Assembly (NCBI GenBank): GCA_026770025.1
Contig: JAMXDE010000009.1
Span: forward strand, 682,001 to 746,000
Length of the DNA stretch: 64,000 nucleotides
Direction of reading: 5' to 3'
Source of the DNA: Craspedostauros australis
Lineage: Eukaryota > Bacillariophyta > Bacillariophyceae > Mastogloiales > Achnanthaceae
Shown here: positions 33,454 to 45,105 of the stretch, in pieces
Layout of the letters: every line of letters starts with the position of its first letter
How positions within the stretch are numbered: position 1 is the stretch's first letter
Made by a program: the position numbers and the translations under genes
Notes under the pieces: generated by a model
What the model saw: only the letters and a program-made list of their open reading frames with translations
Told to the model about the DNA's origin: nothing
Database searches by the model: none

Positions 33454-35777
33454 ATGTCGACCGCGCAATCCGAGATCTCGCTGAAGTCTTCGCAGCTGAA
33501 GGCCGTGTACCGGATGCTCGCCTTCAACGAGGAGGCTGGGACGTACGAGAACGAGTTCTCCCTGCCACCGGCCGGATCATCGCACAACCAGTGGAAGATC
33601 CTGATCTACGATGCCGCCTGCCGTTCCATCATCAGCCCGCTGCTGTCTGTGTCGCAGCTCAGGCGCAGGGGCGTCACGCTGCATCTGCTGCTCAACAGCG
33701 ACCGCGAGCCCATCCCGGACGTCCCGGCCGTGTACTTCTGCAAGCCCACGAAGGAGAACCTCGCCATCATCGCGAAGGACTGCGCCAAGGGCTTGTACGG
33801 ACGCACGCACGTCAACTTCGTCACCAAGCTCGAGCGCAACCTCATGGAGGAGTTTGCCAAGCTGGTGGTGCAGACGGGGTCGTTGGAGAGCGTGGCGGGT
33901 CTGCACGATCAGTACCTAGACTTTGTGTGCCTCGAGAAGCATCTCTTCAGTCTGCACAAGAAGAATTCATACGCCTTGTACAACGGATCCGGAGCCAACG
34001 AGCACCAGATCGAGTCAGCCATGACGGAAATTGCGTACGGCCTCTTCAGCGTCATCGCCACCATGGGAAAGGTGCCCTTCATTCGCTGTCCAAAGGTATG
34101 TCGGGCTCTGGCGTGGAGTCAAGCCATCCATCGAATTGCATTGCGTTGCACTGCGCTGCACTGCCTTGCTGTGTACTGTTGTGCAATGCGAAAGGAGCCA
34201 AAGTTGAAGCATTGTCAGTCTTCTCAATGCTGTTGCCACATCTGGATGTGAAGGCATGGCACAGACTGCCGGTGTTGTGGGTGCCTACTTGCTTACTGGC
34301 TTACTGGCTTACTGGCTTATTACTAGTATTTTGTCAAGTCAAGCACTCACAGCTTTGTTTTGCATTCCACACCGCTTTTGCACTCACACACGCATACACG
34401 TGTACAATCCATATTCACGCCCATGCACTACGTTATGCCATGCTACGAACACCGCAGGGCGGAGCTCCAGAGATGGTTGCGCGCAAGCTCAACCGCATGA
34501 TCGCCGAGCATCCAACTCTCCTGCGCAACAAATCCAGTCTGCACAGACCGCTGCTAGTCATCTTGGACCGCAATGCCGATCTCATCACCCCCGTGCAGCA
34601 CACCTCGACGTACCAGGCGCTCATCGACGACATGCTCACGCACAATGCCAACCGCGTGGAGTTCAACATCACGGACGAAACATCCAAACGACCAAAGACG
34701 ATGCTGAAGAAGTTCGACCTCGACCCTGATGCGGACCCATTCTACGCGCGCCACAAATTCCACCCCTTCCCAGAGGCCATCGAGAGCAACGGTGTTGACT
34801 TGCAGGACGTCACGGAGAAGGAGCAGTCCATCCGAAGCAAGGCGGCTGGCAACGCGGGTGCAAATCCTGATCCGATGGCATCGTCCGCGACTGATCTGGC
34901 CAACGCCGTTGATTCGTTGCCAGCGCTCTTGGACAGAAAGAAGCAGCTTGAGGTCCACACCAGCATCCTGCAGGCCGTCATGAATCAGGTTGCGGCGCGT
35001 GATGTGCCACAGTTCTACGAACTCGAAACTTCCCTGGCGTCGGGATCTTACAAGAACAATGTGGCGGGAGCGAAGAAGGAGGTGCTGGGGCTTGCATCCG
35101 ACCCGAGCAAGGGAAATGTCGCCGACAAGCTTCGGTTGGTCGTCGTGTACGTGCTGACCACGAACGCGAAGTCGGCCGACGTGGAGGAAGTGACGGCCGC
35201 TGTGCAAACTGCAATGGACACACCCACGGATGCTGGCAAGCCACGCATGGACAAGGCCGACAAGGAGATCCTGGCCACTGGGCTGAAGGCGATCGGATAC
35301 CTGAAACAGCTGAGGGCGATGCACATGCTGCCCATGTCATCGACGTTCCAGGAGATGGAATCATCGGGTGGCAAGGCCAGCTCTGACATCCTGTCGAGCT
35401 TCATGGCGAAGGCGACCACGCAGGCCACCGGTCTTCTGGCGAAGGCGACCGACAAGGTCACATCGATGCTGGGCAAAATCCACAAGCACTATGCCACACG
35501 CGTGGTGGAAAATCTCTGCGAGATGAAGCCTGGCACCGAGGACGACGACTTCCTCTATCTCGATCCCAAGGTGCGAGGCGACGTGGACGTAGTGAAGCTC
35601 CGCATGATGCAGAGGTCGCCCGTGCGAGAAGTCATTGCCTTCGTGATCGGTGGAGGATGCTATGCGGAGTACCAGAATCTTCAAATGGCGGCAAACGAAC
35701 GACGAAGCGTCAGCTACGGAAGCACGGAGCTCGTTGATGCCGGCGAGTTCCTTGCGCAGTTGGGTGCCCTTGGTTAA
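33454..35777 (+). CDS. SLY1: SLY1/SCFD1, Sec1/Munc18 protein for ER-Golgi fusion
   Basis: Exons 33454-34095 and 34458-35777 (phase 0; CAAAG|GTATGT, CCGCAG) give 653 residues. Sly1 clasps the Golgi syntaxin Sed5/STX5 and helps SNAREs assemble. The match runs from end to end: NQWKILIYDAACRSIISPLL, LRRRGVTLHLLLNSDREPIPD, VPAVYFCKPT, VPFIRCPK joining across the intron to GGAPEMVARKLNR, RPLLVILDRNADLITPVQHT, TYQALIDDML, then SLPALLDRKKQLEVHTSILQ, and at the end MKPGTEDDDFLYLDPKVRG and VIAFVIGGGCYAEYQNL. Length is normal for the family. An Ala-rich helix (SSFMAKATTQATGLLAKATD) near the end is longer than in animals. The intron carries a perfect 8-bp tandem repeat (34292-34319). Confidence 0.94.
34292..34319. 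repeat. 8-bp tandem repeat CTTACTGG in SLY1 intron
   Basis: Three perfect CTTACTGG units and a partial fourth, within intron 34096-34457. Confidence 0.93.
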
Positions 35778-36125
35778 ATTACAGCACAACACTACATACT
35801 CGTACATGTGCCCGTGCTCCAATCGCATCTTGTGTCAAAGGCAGCCAGGCGTTGATGCGATGCTACTATGCATCTACAACCTTGCAATCAAACTGGACGT
35901 ACCAGTAGGAGTTGTGTATCACACAACTCCGAGGGGAGATGTCGCAGGAACATTGACAGCTGTGGTGCAAGTGGCACAATAACATAGATAACGATCACAG
36001 CCTGCACGACGATTGCACCCTCACGCCAAGAACAAGCGCAACTCTGGATGATGTGTTGCGCATAGTTGCTTGTTGTCTCACGACTGAGAATAGTACGGAT
36101 ACCACGAGCTACTAGTATGCTGCTT
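35778..36125. other. convergent 3' flanks of SLY1 and DXR
   Basis: About 350 bases between two stop codons. No gene or repeat recognised. Confidence 0.6.
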
Positions 36126-38030
36126 TTACAAAATGAGCTCCTTCTTCATGCTCTGGCTGGCCTGCATGACGTGTTCGCGTGCCCACGCATCGCAGCTCAG
36201 GATGTCATCGAGAGTGACATCGGTCTTCTTGAGATCGTCCTTGTGCGCCTCCATCGCGCCCTCGATGAGCTTTGGAATGTCGAGGAATCCCAAACCGACA
36301 TCCTCGCGGAACATCTCGTTGGCGGCCTCGTTGGCTGCGTTGAGCACGGCGGTCATGGTACCTCCAGCGCGTCCGGCCTCGTAGGCGAGCGCGATGCAGG
36401 GGTACTTTTCGTGATCCGGCTTCATGAAGGTCATTTTCGACACCTCGGCCAGATCCAGCGGCTTGTACGGCATCTTCAATCGGTGTGGCCATGACACGGA
36501 GTACACGAGCGGCAATCTCATGTCGGCCCATCCCATCTGGGCTATGCAGGAGGTGTCCTGTGTCTCGACCATGGAATGCACGATGGATTGAGGGTGGATG
36601 ACGACGTCGATGTCATCGTAGCTTGCACCGAACAAGTAGTGCGCCTCGATAACCTGTAGTATTTGTTGGTTGATGATGATGATTACGACGATTCATTGCG
36701 CGAGAAATGATGGGTGTTTGCCAAGCAAATGGAAATATTTGACAAGGAATGACGATGGTCACAATCGCGGGTCAACAGTGTGAGATCAATATCAACTCAA
36801 TATGGGTAGTGTCTTGCATGTCCATCATCAGTGTTGCTGTTGCTGTGGTCGTTGGTGTTGACATGGTTGTGGGATGAGGAAAGTCACACAAAGCCATGGG
36901 AAGATGGTGCGACGAGGGAAACATGGCACCATGGCCGCGGCATTCCATCTGCATTTCCATTTCAAGTGTGTTCCAGCCAGCCAGCCAGCCAACCCATTCA
37001 TTCATTCATGCATTGCATCCGCAATTCATTTGAAGCAAACACTTCTCATCTGCAGAAAGACGATGATGACACTTGAATTGATGCAATTTGACGCAATGTG
37101 ACACGATGTAATGCATACCTCCAGACCCTTGTTCATCATGGTGGCACTGTCGAGGGTGATCTTGGCACCCATATCCCAGTTGGGATGCGTGGTGGCCTTG
37201 GCCTGGACGGCGCGTGGGTCCTCCTCACACATCTTGAAGAGCTCGTCCTTGGTGAGGTCACGGAAGGCACCGCCGGACGCCGTGAGAATGACACGTCGCA
37301 GGCCGCCTTCTGGTACGCCTTGCAGGCACTGGAAGATAGCGCTGTGCTCGCTGTCGGCCGGCAGCATGTTGACGCCGTACTCTTCCACGAGAGGGTTGAT
37401 GACCGGTCCTCCGCTGATGAGGGTCTCCTTGTTGGCCAACGCGATGTCCTTCTTGAGCTTGATGGCCTCGATGGTTGGCTTCAATCCGGCCGCGCCCACG
37501 ATGCCGGTGACGACTGTGTCGGCCGAATCGATGGTGGAGCATGCCAGGATGCCGTCATCGCCGTGCAGAATCTCCGGCATTTCCTTGCAGTTGGCGGCGA
37601 CGAGACGTTCCTTCAATTCCGCCGCGGCTTCCGGTGTCGACAGCGACGCGACCTTTGGCTTGTACTTGAGGACCTGCTCGGCCATGAGCTCAGCGTTGGC
37701 ACCGGCCGACAGAGCGTCGACGACGAAGTTGTCAGGGCAGGCATCCACGATGTCCAAGGTCTGCGTTCCGATGCTTCCCGTGGAACCCAGAAGGGAGAGT
37801 CGCTTTTGGAAGTTGGCGCCCTCCAGGGACTTGTTCAGGGTCTTTCGCAGCGACGCCTCGGAGTTGACTGGTGCGGACGGGTCGATCCATCCTTCGCCGG
37901 TGCCGAGGCTGCCGGAGACCATGGCGGACAGTGCGGAGGCGGCGGCATTGTTGTTGCTGTTGATGGATGATGGGGTGAACGCAGCAACATTTCCAGCCAC
38001 GAGGCAGGCGATGGCGATGGATAGCTTCAT
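36126..38030 (-). CDS. DXR: 1-deoxy-D-xylulose 5-phosphate reductoisomerase, plastid-targeted
   Basis: Exons 38030-37119 and 36653-36126 (phase 0; CTGGAG|GTATGC, CTACAG) give 479 residues. DXR makes 2-C-methyl-erythritol 4-phosphate from DXP with NADPH, the committed step of plastid isoprenoid synthesis. The leader [20 protein letters not shown] is a signal peptide ending at VAA|F, the plastid-import junction of red-lineage secondary plastids. Nucleotide-binding [13 protein letters not shown] occupies 82-94. [26 protein letters not shown] and [10 protein letters not shown] are substrate and metal-site segments. The splice joins TMMNKGLE to VIEAHYLFG, then [11 protein letters not shown] follows, the exact family order. 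All expected core motifs are present. The promoter lies in the region shared with the Leu/Phe-transferase gene. Confidence 0.96.
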
Positions 38031-38958
38031 GTTGACAGATGGAATCGGATGTTATTCTTCACAAATGAGATGGTCTTTGTTGCTGTTCTTGTTGTTCTTG
38101 TGACTGTTCGTGGAGTTGAATTGGATGCTCTCGGGAACGACGGATGGGTTGAGTTGATTGCGTGTTGTTGGTTTTGATGGTGCGTAGTCGTGTCTTGTCT
38201 CGTCAACATCGAGGTGCGTGACGACGTTTGTTTGTGGCGGGCATTTTCTCGCCTCTCGACAAGAACAGAAAACGTCACGCAACAGAACAAAACAGGGCGA
38301 GATTCGCGTCTTGGTTGAACTTGTTCGATCGCTTGAATCGATGCAGTCGATCGTTTTAATCCATCGAGTCAGAAACAGAATACAGACAATTTGAGTACCT
38401 TCGCTGTTTCCGGAAAGTGGCCACGTTGTGACGAACAACAGCACTTTGATACCGTTTGCGCCCACGATCAACAAGGAACGCCGACTCGGAATCATGGAAG
38501 ATCATGTTTGTTCCTCCACGCCCTCGTTGCGGTAGTGAAGGAGACAACTTCCCCCTTCTCGTCTTTCGTTGCGGTTGGAGACAAACAAGGAACAAGAACA
38601 CCATGGCGGACACATTCGACGCTCACAACACCAACACAGAGGAAGACTGCTCGCACCCTGACCTGCAATGCGAGCAAAGCATGGGAACGCCATACATACA
38701 ACCTACTCGCAGAGCAACAAGAGACCAAACGCGAAGCAATCAATCCCAACATATCGTAGCACTCGAATTGGGACAAAGTGTAGCGGAGTGTGGAGAGGCT
38801 GGAAGCATCTGTTGCTGTTGAAGGTGGCATTCCCCTCTCGGTGAAGGGAGGGTGCGAGTATAGTAGAGTGTGGGATCAGACACAAGTTCGGGAGAGACAT
38901 TGGCGGCAACAGCAACAGCAACAGCTGAGGAGCAGCACAGCATCAACAGACAAACAAG
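38031..38958. promoter_or_regulatory. shared upstream region of divergent DXR and Leu/Phe-transferase genes
   Basis: About 930 bases between divergent start codons. No recognisable gene. Short CAACAG repeats near 38900-38930 precede the transferase start. Confidence 0.5.
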
Positions 38959-40902
38959 ATGACGAAGGAACACAGGTACTCGGAACCTCCCAGGAGAGGC
39001 GCCACCACGAACATGTTTGCGACTGATGACGGCTGCGACGACTGTGAGGACCAAAGTGACAGAACAAAGCAGCGACCAAATGGAAACGAAAGAGAAAGAC
39101 AGGCCTCTGTATCCACATCAACGAGCAACCGTCGGAGAAATGGGAATGCCAACATGAACAGGCGCGCAAACGAGAGGAGCGCAAAGAAGCAGAGCGGTCG
39201 CAGCACGGGCACAAGATCACAAGCCAAACCATCTGCAGCCAAGGAACACATCGCTTCCTACATCCCACAATACCTGCGCCGTTACATCACACCTCATCAT
39301 GGAGACTTCTGCTACTCCGGGATGTTCCATCATCGCCTGATTGCTCAGTGCATGGCGGAGGGATTCCTTCCGATCGCGACGGAAAAGCTCCTGCTTCCCA
39401 AGCTGCACCAGCAAAGGTGCGTCATCCCGCTGCCGAATGCGTTGCATGTTTCGAAGTCCGTACGCAAGAAGAGCAAGCGATTCGCCATAACCATCAACCA
39501 GGAGTTCGGTCGTGTCGTTGAGGGGTGCAGACAACGCCATGGTGGCCATTGTTGGCTCTATCCTCCATTGGTGGAGGCCTATCAGACTATCTTGGAACAA
39601 GGCAGCATTGACGCCGTCGTTTTGGATGATTCCAGTCCGCCGGCAACAACGGAACAGCAGCAGCAGCAGCCACAACCGCAGTCACAACCGCAGTCACAGT
39701 CACCGTCACATTCGACGCTATCATCGACGTCAACGTCAATTTCAGCATTGTCAGGAAACATCAACGCAAGCGTTACATCACAGCAACCTCAAGTTCAGTC
39801 CCCATCGAAGGCAACAACGCGAAAAAGCAGGCTGTTGGCACTTTGGGACAGCACAACGTCGTCGTCGTCGTCATCATCATCGTCATCATCTCGCCGACAA
39901 GCCAGCGCCAGTCAACGCAAGCAGGAAAGTGCGCCCAGGCATCGGTGTCAAGCGGTTTGCCCTGTCAGAATGTATTCAATTGAGGTTTGGGATGTTACCA
40001 CCGGTGCATTGGCAGGTGGTGAGCTCGGCTACAGCGTTGGTTCCATCTACACCTCGCTCACGGGGTTTTCCTTCCAGGATAGCGCCGGTTCGGTGCAGCT
40101 GGCGGCATTGGGACGCATGCTGTGTCGCCACGGGTTCACGCTGTGGGACTTGGGGATGGAGATGGATTACAAAACTGGCCTGGGATCTATCCTCATGCCG
40201 CGCAAGGACTTTGTCCAACATGTCCACGATGTGAGATGCGCCAACAGTGATCGTGTTCTGCCGAACTACTCGACGCCGATGAGTGCGAAGGAGCTCATTG
40301 ATCTTGATCTCATCCAAAGCACTGAGAATGGATCGCAACAACACCAAGCAGACACGAGTGCGCAGTCGCAATCGCAATCGCTACATCATGGACAGAACCC
40401 AGGCCAGAACATAAAAGGCGATCAACCCATGAGCAAGAATCAGCTGAAGAAATTGCGAAAGCTACAAATGAAGCAACAAAATAAGGAGAAAAAGCAACAG
40501 GAGCGGAATGGATCGGCGACAACCACTACCTGCAGCAATGTTGCTGGTTCTGGCCCCACTGTCAACAAATTGGAAAACATCATGGCGCAATTTGGAAACG
40601 GAGGCGCGGATCAGCACGAAGACATCTCCGTCCAAACATCAACCGACCTTTCATCACAAGTGACGCAGACGGCTTCTCCTTCATCCAGCGCACCTTCCGG
40701 TCAGAGATTGTCCTCATCGTCGAAGCACAAACACGACGACTGCAGCCGTTCGTCGATCAATCATTCCGAAGAATTCGACGTGGGCGTCGCCGATCGGGAC
40801 AGCGTCCACGAGAACAAGAAGATGCGAAATTCAGAAACGTCCCTGGTGTCGTCCATCATGACCGTCCGTCTCTCCTTGCAGGAAGACCAGTTTGTCGAGT
40901 AA
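38959..40902 (+). CDS. leucyl/phenylalanyl-tRNA-protein transferase-like protein with split catalytic domain
   Basis: Single-exon frame of 647 residues. The bacterial Aat enzyme attaches Leu or Phe from tRNA to N-terminal Lys/Arg of proteins and marks them for degradation (N-end rule). Here the first half of the domain covers about 95-216 (DFCYSGMFHHRLIAQCMAEG, FLPIA, FAITINQEFGRVVEGC, GHCWLYPPLVEAYQTILEQG). The second half covers about 338-425 (MYSIEVWDVTTGALAGGELG, YSVGSIYTSLTGF, SAGSVQLAALGRML, DYKTGLGSILMPRKDF). Between them are about 115 residues of Gln/Ser-rich sequence, including 13 consecutive Ser at 299-311 and basic patches. In bacteria these two halves are contiguous. The N-terminal 90 residues are basic and disordered. 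The C-terminal 200 include a basic helix (MSKNQLKKLRKLQMKQQNK) and Ser/Thr-rich tail. No organelle leader is visible, so a cytosolic or nuclear location is likely. Confidence 0.87.
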   Translation: MTKEHRYSEPPRRGATTNMFATDDGCDDCEDQSDRTKQRPNGNERERQASVSTSTSNRRRNGNANMNRRANERSAKKQSGRSTGTRSQAKPSAAKEHIASYIPQYLRRYITPHHGDFCYSGMFHHRLIAQCMAEGFLPIATEKLLLPKLHQQRCVIPLPNALHVSKSVRKKSKRFAITINQEFGRVVEGCRQRHGGHCWLYPPLVEAYQTILEQGSIDAVVLDDSSPPATTEQQQQQPQPQSQPQSQSPSHSTLSSTSTSISALSGNINASVTSQQPQVQSPSKATTRKSRLLALWDSTTSSSSSSSSSSSRRQASASQRKQESAPRHRCQAVCPVRMYSIEVWDVTTGALAGGELGYSVGSIYTSLTGFSFQDSAGSVQLAALGRMLCRHGFTLWDLGMEMDYKTGLGSILMPRKDFVQHVHDVRCANSDRVLPNYSTPMSAKELIDLDLIQSTENGSQQHQADTSAQSQSQSLHHGQNPGQNIKGDQPMSKNQLKKLRKLQMKQQNKEKKQQERNGSATTTTCSNVAGSGPTVNKLENIMAQFGNGGADQHEDISVQTSTDLSSQVTQTASPSSSAPSGQRLSSSSKHKHDDCSRSSINHSEEFDVGVADRDSVHENKKMRNSETSLVSSIMTVRLSLQEDQFVE

Positions 40903-41645
40903 GCGTGCAGATTACTCCATTGGAAATTGAGTGCTTTAGAGTCTGGAGAGAGAGAGAGAGAGAGTAACGTAGCATGTGGTGGCATTGTACCCTACGACTA
41001 CAAGTATAGTACGATTGTTGACGCGGCGGTCCCATCGTCTCTATCCCTCCGAAACGTGAAAATACACGCTCTCTCAGTCTTGTCTGAAACTGGCGCCACG
41101 TTTGGATTCACTCACGAAACACGATCTATTCCATTCATAGTTGACTCAGACGAATCATACGCGTCCCAGACTTGTCGCATGCGACATGCGCGTTTGAAGT
41201 GAAGATTTGTGTCGCAGTCGTGACATCAACCAGATTGGTATCCTGTGTTCTTGTGCCAAAACCCCAAAATCTGTACGACAACGAAGTTCTCTTTGTGTCT
41301 GGGAAGACCAACGCATCGTGATGACACACAGCGTCGCCATCTCTGCCTGTTGACGCCGCGAGTGTGCATGTCATGGGACGAGCAGGCCGTAGGTTGTGCC
41401 CCACGAAGACACATTGCAGATCTCTCATTCAGTTTACTGCCACGAGTACGGTGTTGATAGTGTTGTTCACCACTTGGCCATTCGTTGCTTCTCTTCAGTA
41501 CACTCTCTCGTGCCACATACCAGCATTGCACATCATCACTATCGAGCGCTCGTAGGAGAGCAAAGGAGCACTGGACACATTCAAGGGAGCCAACGTCAAA
41601 ATACAACGTTCGCATGTTGAAGATCCATCCAAGGAAATTGAGAAC
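40903..41645. other. intergenic between the Leu/Phe-transferase and SDR genes
   Basis: Tandem orientation; holds the SDR promoter. A GA tract occurs at about 40947-40964. No gene seen. Confidence 0.55.
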
Positions 41646-43923
41646 ATGATCATGGGGCAGCCAAACCACACTTTGCGTTCTGCGAGCCTCGGGACCATTA
41701 GTGGATCACAGATGCGCATGGCAATGATGGCACTTACGGCGCTGCTCATCGCCAATGCCACTCCGGCACTTGCGCTGTCACCAGGCTCATCATTGGCATC
41801 GATACCGACGACAGCGACAGCATCAGATGCATCAGAAGCGATGATGACGATGGGAGCGATGAAAGACCCGAAGTCCCCATCACAGAGATATCTCAGAACG
41901 CAAACCTCTGCCCTGTTCCAGAGTCCCGGTAGAACACAACAAGATGCACACGCTCGCCGTTCCCTCTCTGCCTTATCGGCGAGGTATCGTCGTCCGTATG
42001 AAGACGAGGACGACCGATACGATGGATACTCGTCAGGGATGCAACGCCAACGACAAGTGCGCCCCGATCGCCCGACAGCCACCATGATGCACTTTGATAG
42101 GCCTCCCGTCAGTCCGGCCAAGCCGAAGATCGTGGTTTTGGGAGCCACCGGTAGAATTGGGCGTCTGATCGTCAAGCAGCTGCTGTCGATGGACATGGAC
42201 ATGACCATTGTGGCACTAGCACGCAACTACGACAAGGCCATCAAGGTGCTGTCGGATGATCTGCTGGTATCCAATCAGCGGCGGCGCGGTCCCAAGCTGC
42301 AGATCGTCCAGGGCGATTTGGTTCCGCCTGAGGAGCTGCCTGGCTACGCGGACTACGATCCAGAGGAGGAAGCCGCATGGATGGAGAATGCCGATTCGGC
42401 CTCCAAGTTCTACGGCACGCAACGCGCAGAATACGACAACCGCGAGATGATGCCGGATGTCAACGAGGCGCTGGAGTTTGCCATTAAGGATTGCACCACG
42501 ATCATCAGCTCCGTGGGAAGCTGCCGACCGACGAACCTGTGGACCGACTACTTGGCGCGCCCATTCCTGAGGGTCTTTCGCAAGGACGTCAGCAAATGGT
42601 GCAAGGATGGTCGGCATCCGTACTACGTGCACTACGCATCCACCCGCAAGGCGTTGGGATACGCCGAACGTGAGCAATTGCGTCGTGAGGCGGCAGCGGC
42701 AGTCATTGCGGAAGAAGATCATCTGGAAGTTGATGAGTACACGGTGCCCAGGATACGCTTCATTCGAATCTCCGACCTTTCGGTCGCGCATCGACCATGG
42801 CACCTTGTTCCCTTGGTGACGAACATGGTGCAGTCCTTGTCCATTCGGTATCACGAGATGGCGGAACAGTTATTGGAGCAAAGCACTGTGCTGGAGACGG
42901 TGTTGCTGCGTGCTGGCGACATCGTGGATGATGAACGAGTGAGTGTCGATCGCCATCGCGAGCCAGGCCACATATCATCACGATGTATGCTGTTAAGTGA
43001 TGGTGTGATTGTCGCTTTTGTGAAAAGAAGTGTAATTGAGCAAGGTGATGGCGGGGGTTGAAGTGACGAACGAGACCGCAGGTTGCGGCACAAAAGAAGC
43101 GCTGCTCTATCATGCAGACCATACACTACTGGTACTTATGCTGATATGGTATGGAACACCACGCGGCACACGCAACTCTATGAAGGCTGACCAGACTGAT
43201 GCTGACCAAATTCTCCACTCTATTCTCATCGCTTCTCCGCCAACTAACCCACTAATCAACCGACAGAATGTCAACACGACGTCAGTGCAGGTTTCTCATT
43301 CAGGCAAGGTCTCATCACCATCAAGAATAAGCCGAGAAGATGTCGCTTCGGTTGCCATTGCATCCGTATTGTTCCAGTCCTCCAACGAGACGCTACTGGA
43401 CAAATTCGAGCCATTCCACTACATGTTCGGCGTGCGCTGGGTGGGCGAAGACCTGCATCCCTACCCAGCCCAAGGCAAACGGACGGACGGGACGAAAGAC
43501 GCCAGGCTAGCATTTACGAAAGCGTTGCTACGACTGCACAAGGAATCGCACCGCAACAACCGACGTGATACGCTCATGCGCAGAAGACGACAGCTGTACA
43601 TGAACGCGCGCGACGACGATGACTACGATGCCTACTTTTCCGATGTTATTCTTCGGCTCAAGAACAAAATGGAGGCCAGCAAACGGCAGCTGCAACCGCA
43701 CGGCCTGTGCGCTTCCATCCCGATCTACATACTGTTCGCTATGTGCATGCATGCAGTGATGCGGCCGTTGCTGCAATTCGTTCCGGGTTATCAGACGCAC
43801 GTGATACCGGCGTTGGGGCGGGCTGGTGACAGTTTGCTTTTGAGAATGACGACCTTGGCGCAAGGGCTTGTGCAACATCTGCCGAAGTTTGCAAGGCGCA
43901 AGTTGCATTACATCTCCATTTGA
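41646..43923 (+). CDS. atypical short-chain dehydrogenase (NAD(P)-binding, NmrA-like) with N-terminal leader
   Basis: Exons 41646-42938 and 43267-43923 (phase 0; GAACGA|GTGAGT, CCGACAG) give 649 residues. The Rossmann fingerprint is KIVVLGATGRIGRLIVKQLL (161-180). Later pieces fit atypical SDRs: DCTTIISSVGS, HYASTRKALGYAE, VLLRAGDIVDDER joining across the intron to NVNTTSVQVSHSG, then RISREDVASVAIASVL. A classical YxxxK active site is not evident, so it may bind a nucleotide without ordinary dehydrogenase activity. The N-terminus has a hydrophobic segment ending ATPALALSPG (about 27-46), possibly an organelle or ER leader. Met24 or Met26 may be the true start. A hydrophobic stretch in the C-terminal part (SIPIYILFAMCMHAVMRPLL) could touch a membrane. 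Plastid SDRs of this type often assist photosystem assembly, but I cannot assign a substrate. Confidence 0.82.
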
Positions 43924-44436
43924 TTGGCGCGCTTTGCGTGCCGTTGTTGACAAAGACACTCTGTTATTCGCATTCTCTGATAATGAACATAGTGGCAGAT
44001 ATTGCAAAGAGTAACAATGCCAATGCTCAATTGGAGCGCACTGCGAGTATTTGTATTGCTGCAGTGTGTGCCACTAGCAGCGTGTCGGCTTGTTTAAGAT
44101 TATTATTATTATGTCTTGTTCCAACCGGCGGACTACGAATGCGAAAGAATGGGTGCATTGATGCACATACATCGATGCAGCATGCATCTGTCTCTCCATC
44201 TTTCCATTCTTTCTTCCCTTCCTCCATGTGCGCACACCCTGTATTCCTTAGTCTGATGGCGGTGGTGGTTGTTGCTTATTGGTTGCAACATTGTTCCCCT
44301 GGCATTGAGAGAGGGCGGCGCTACAACAGCACTCGCGCAGTGAATGGACTTGATCGATGTCTTCATTCCCAAACAGTACAAGTCAAGCCACCGATGGCGG
44401 GATAGATGAGTTGGCTTGGCTGATTGGATGCTGAGT
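43924..44436. other. convergent 3' flanks of the SDR and TIM10 genes
   Basis: About 510 bases without a recognisable gene. It contains an ATT run near 44099-44111. Confidence 0.6.
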
Positions 44437-45105
44437 TTAACCACCGAACTGCTGGTTCATCGCCTGCATCTGTTGCTGCTGTTGTAACTGCGCTTCGTTG
44501 GCCTTTTGGAGGATGGCGCCCACCAACTGTTGGCTGTCCAAGTACTTTGCGACGCAACGATCTGCAAAAGGAGGAATAACAACAGAAAGTTGTTTGTTGT
44601 TTTCATGCCGCAAAAAGAAATATTGCAGAATTCAATGGAATGGAAAGGGTGAGAGGTTGCGTTCCTGTTCATGTCATGTGAGAGGACGGCGGGAATCGGA
44701 AGATGCTCTGGTCTGCTTGTCTGTTGTGTTCTGTTGTCTTCTGTTCTGCAGAACTTCACGGCCACTGCCACATCAAGAACATATCCAGGACAACACAACA
44801 CAACACAACGGAACACAACCAGACAGATCACTCGCATCAATCGATCAATATCTCATCGTTTGTCATGATCTCACACTTCCATGGAAGACGCTGCGACGTG
44901 ATGAGCAACATTCCAACTCACCAGTGCAAGCCATCTCCCCAAGCGTCAAGTCTTGATCACGGTGTCTTCGCGAGGAACATTTCTGGAAGCACGACGACGA
45001 GATCTTGTTGAACAGATCTGTGTACATTTCCACCTCCGTCTTCGCCGCAAAGATCGGGTCCGGTCCCTGCGGCTGCTGTGGCTGTCCTCCTCCGAAGAAA
45101 CTCAT
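44437..45105 (-). CDS. TIM10: TIM10, small Tim chaperone of the mitochondrial intermembrane space
   Basis: Exons 45105-44922 and 44561-44437 (phase 1; CACTG|GTGAGT, TTTGCAG) give 102 residues, the expected size. Small Tims carry hydrophobic precursors across the intermembrane space. The defining twin C-x3-C motifs are CFQKC in exon 1 and C-T-D-R-C created exactly at the splice (C-T from exon 1, D codon split, R-C from exon 2). Flanking sequence fits Tim10: VEMYTDLFNKISSSC, LTLGEMAC, then VAKYLDSQQLVGAIL. A Gln-rich tail follows (QLQQQQQMQAMNQQFGG). The N-terminal MSFFGGGQPQQPQGP lacks a cleavable presequence, as usual for proteins trapped by Mia40. Because the second exon has only about 40 codons and is easily missed, the gene would look truncated without the splice. 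Confidence 0.92.

Noticed and set aside
43036..43266. Extension of the downstream SDR frame as an independent gene starting at 43036
   Set aside because: The segment before 43267 is intronic: GTGAGT at 42939 and CGACAG at 43266 join two halves of one conserved SDR motif (RAGDIVDDER / NVNTTSVQVS).
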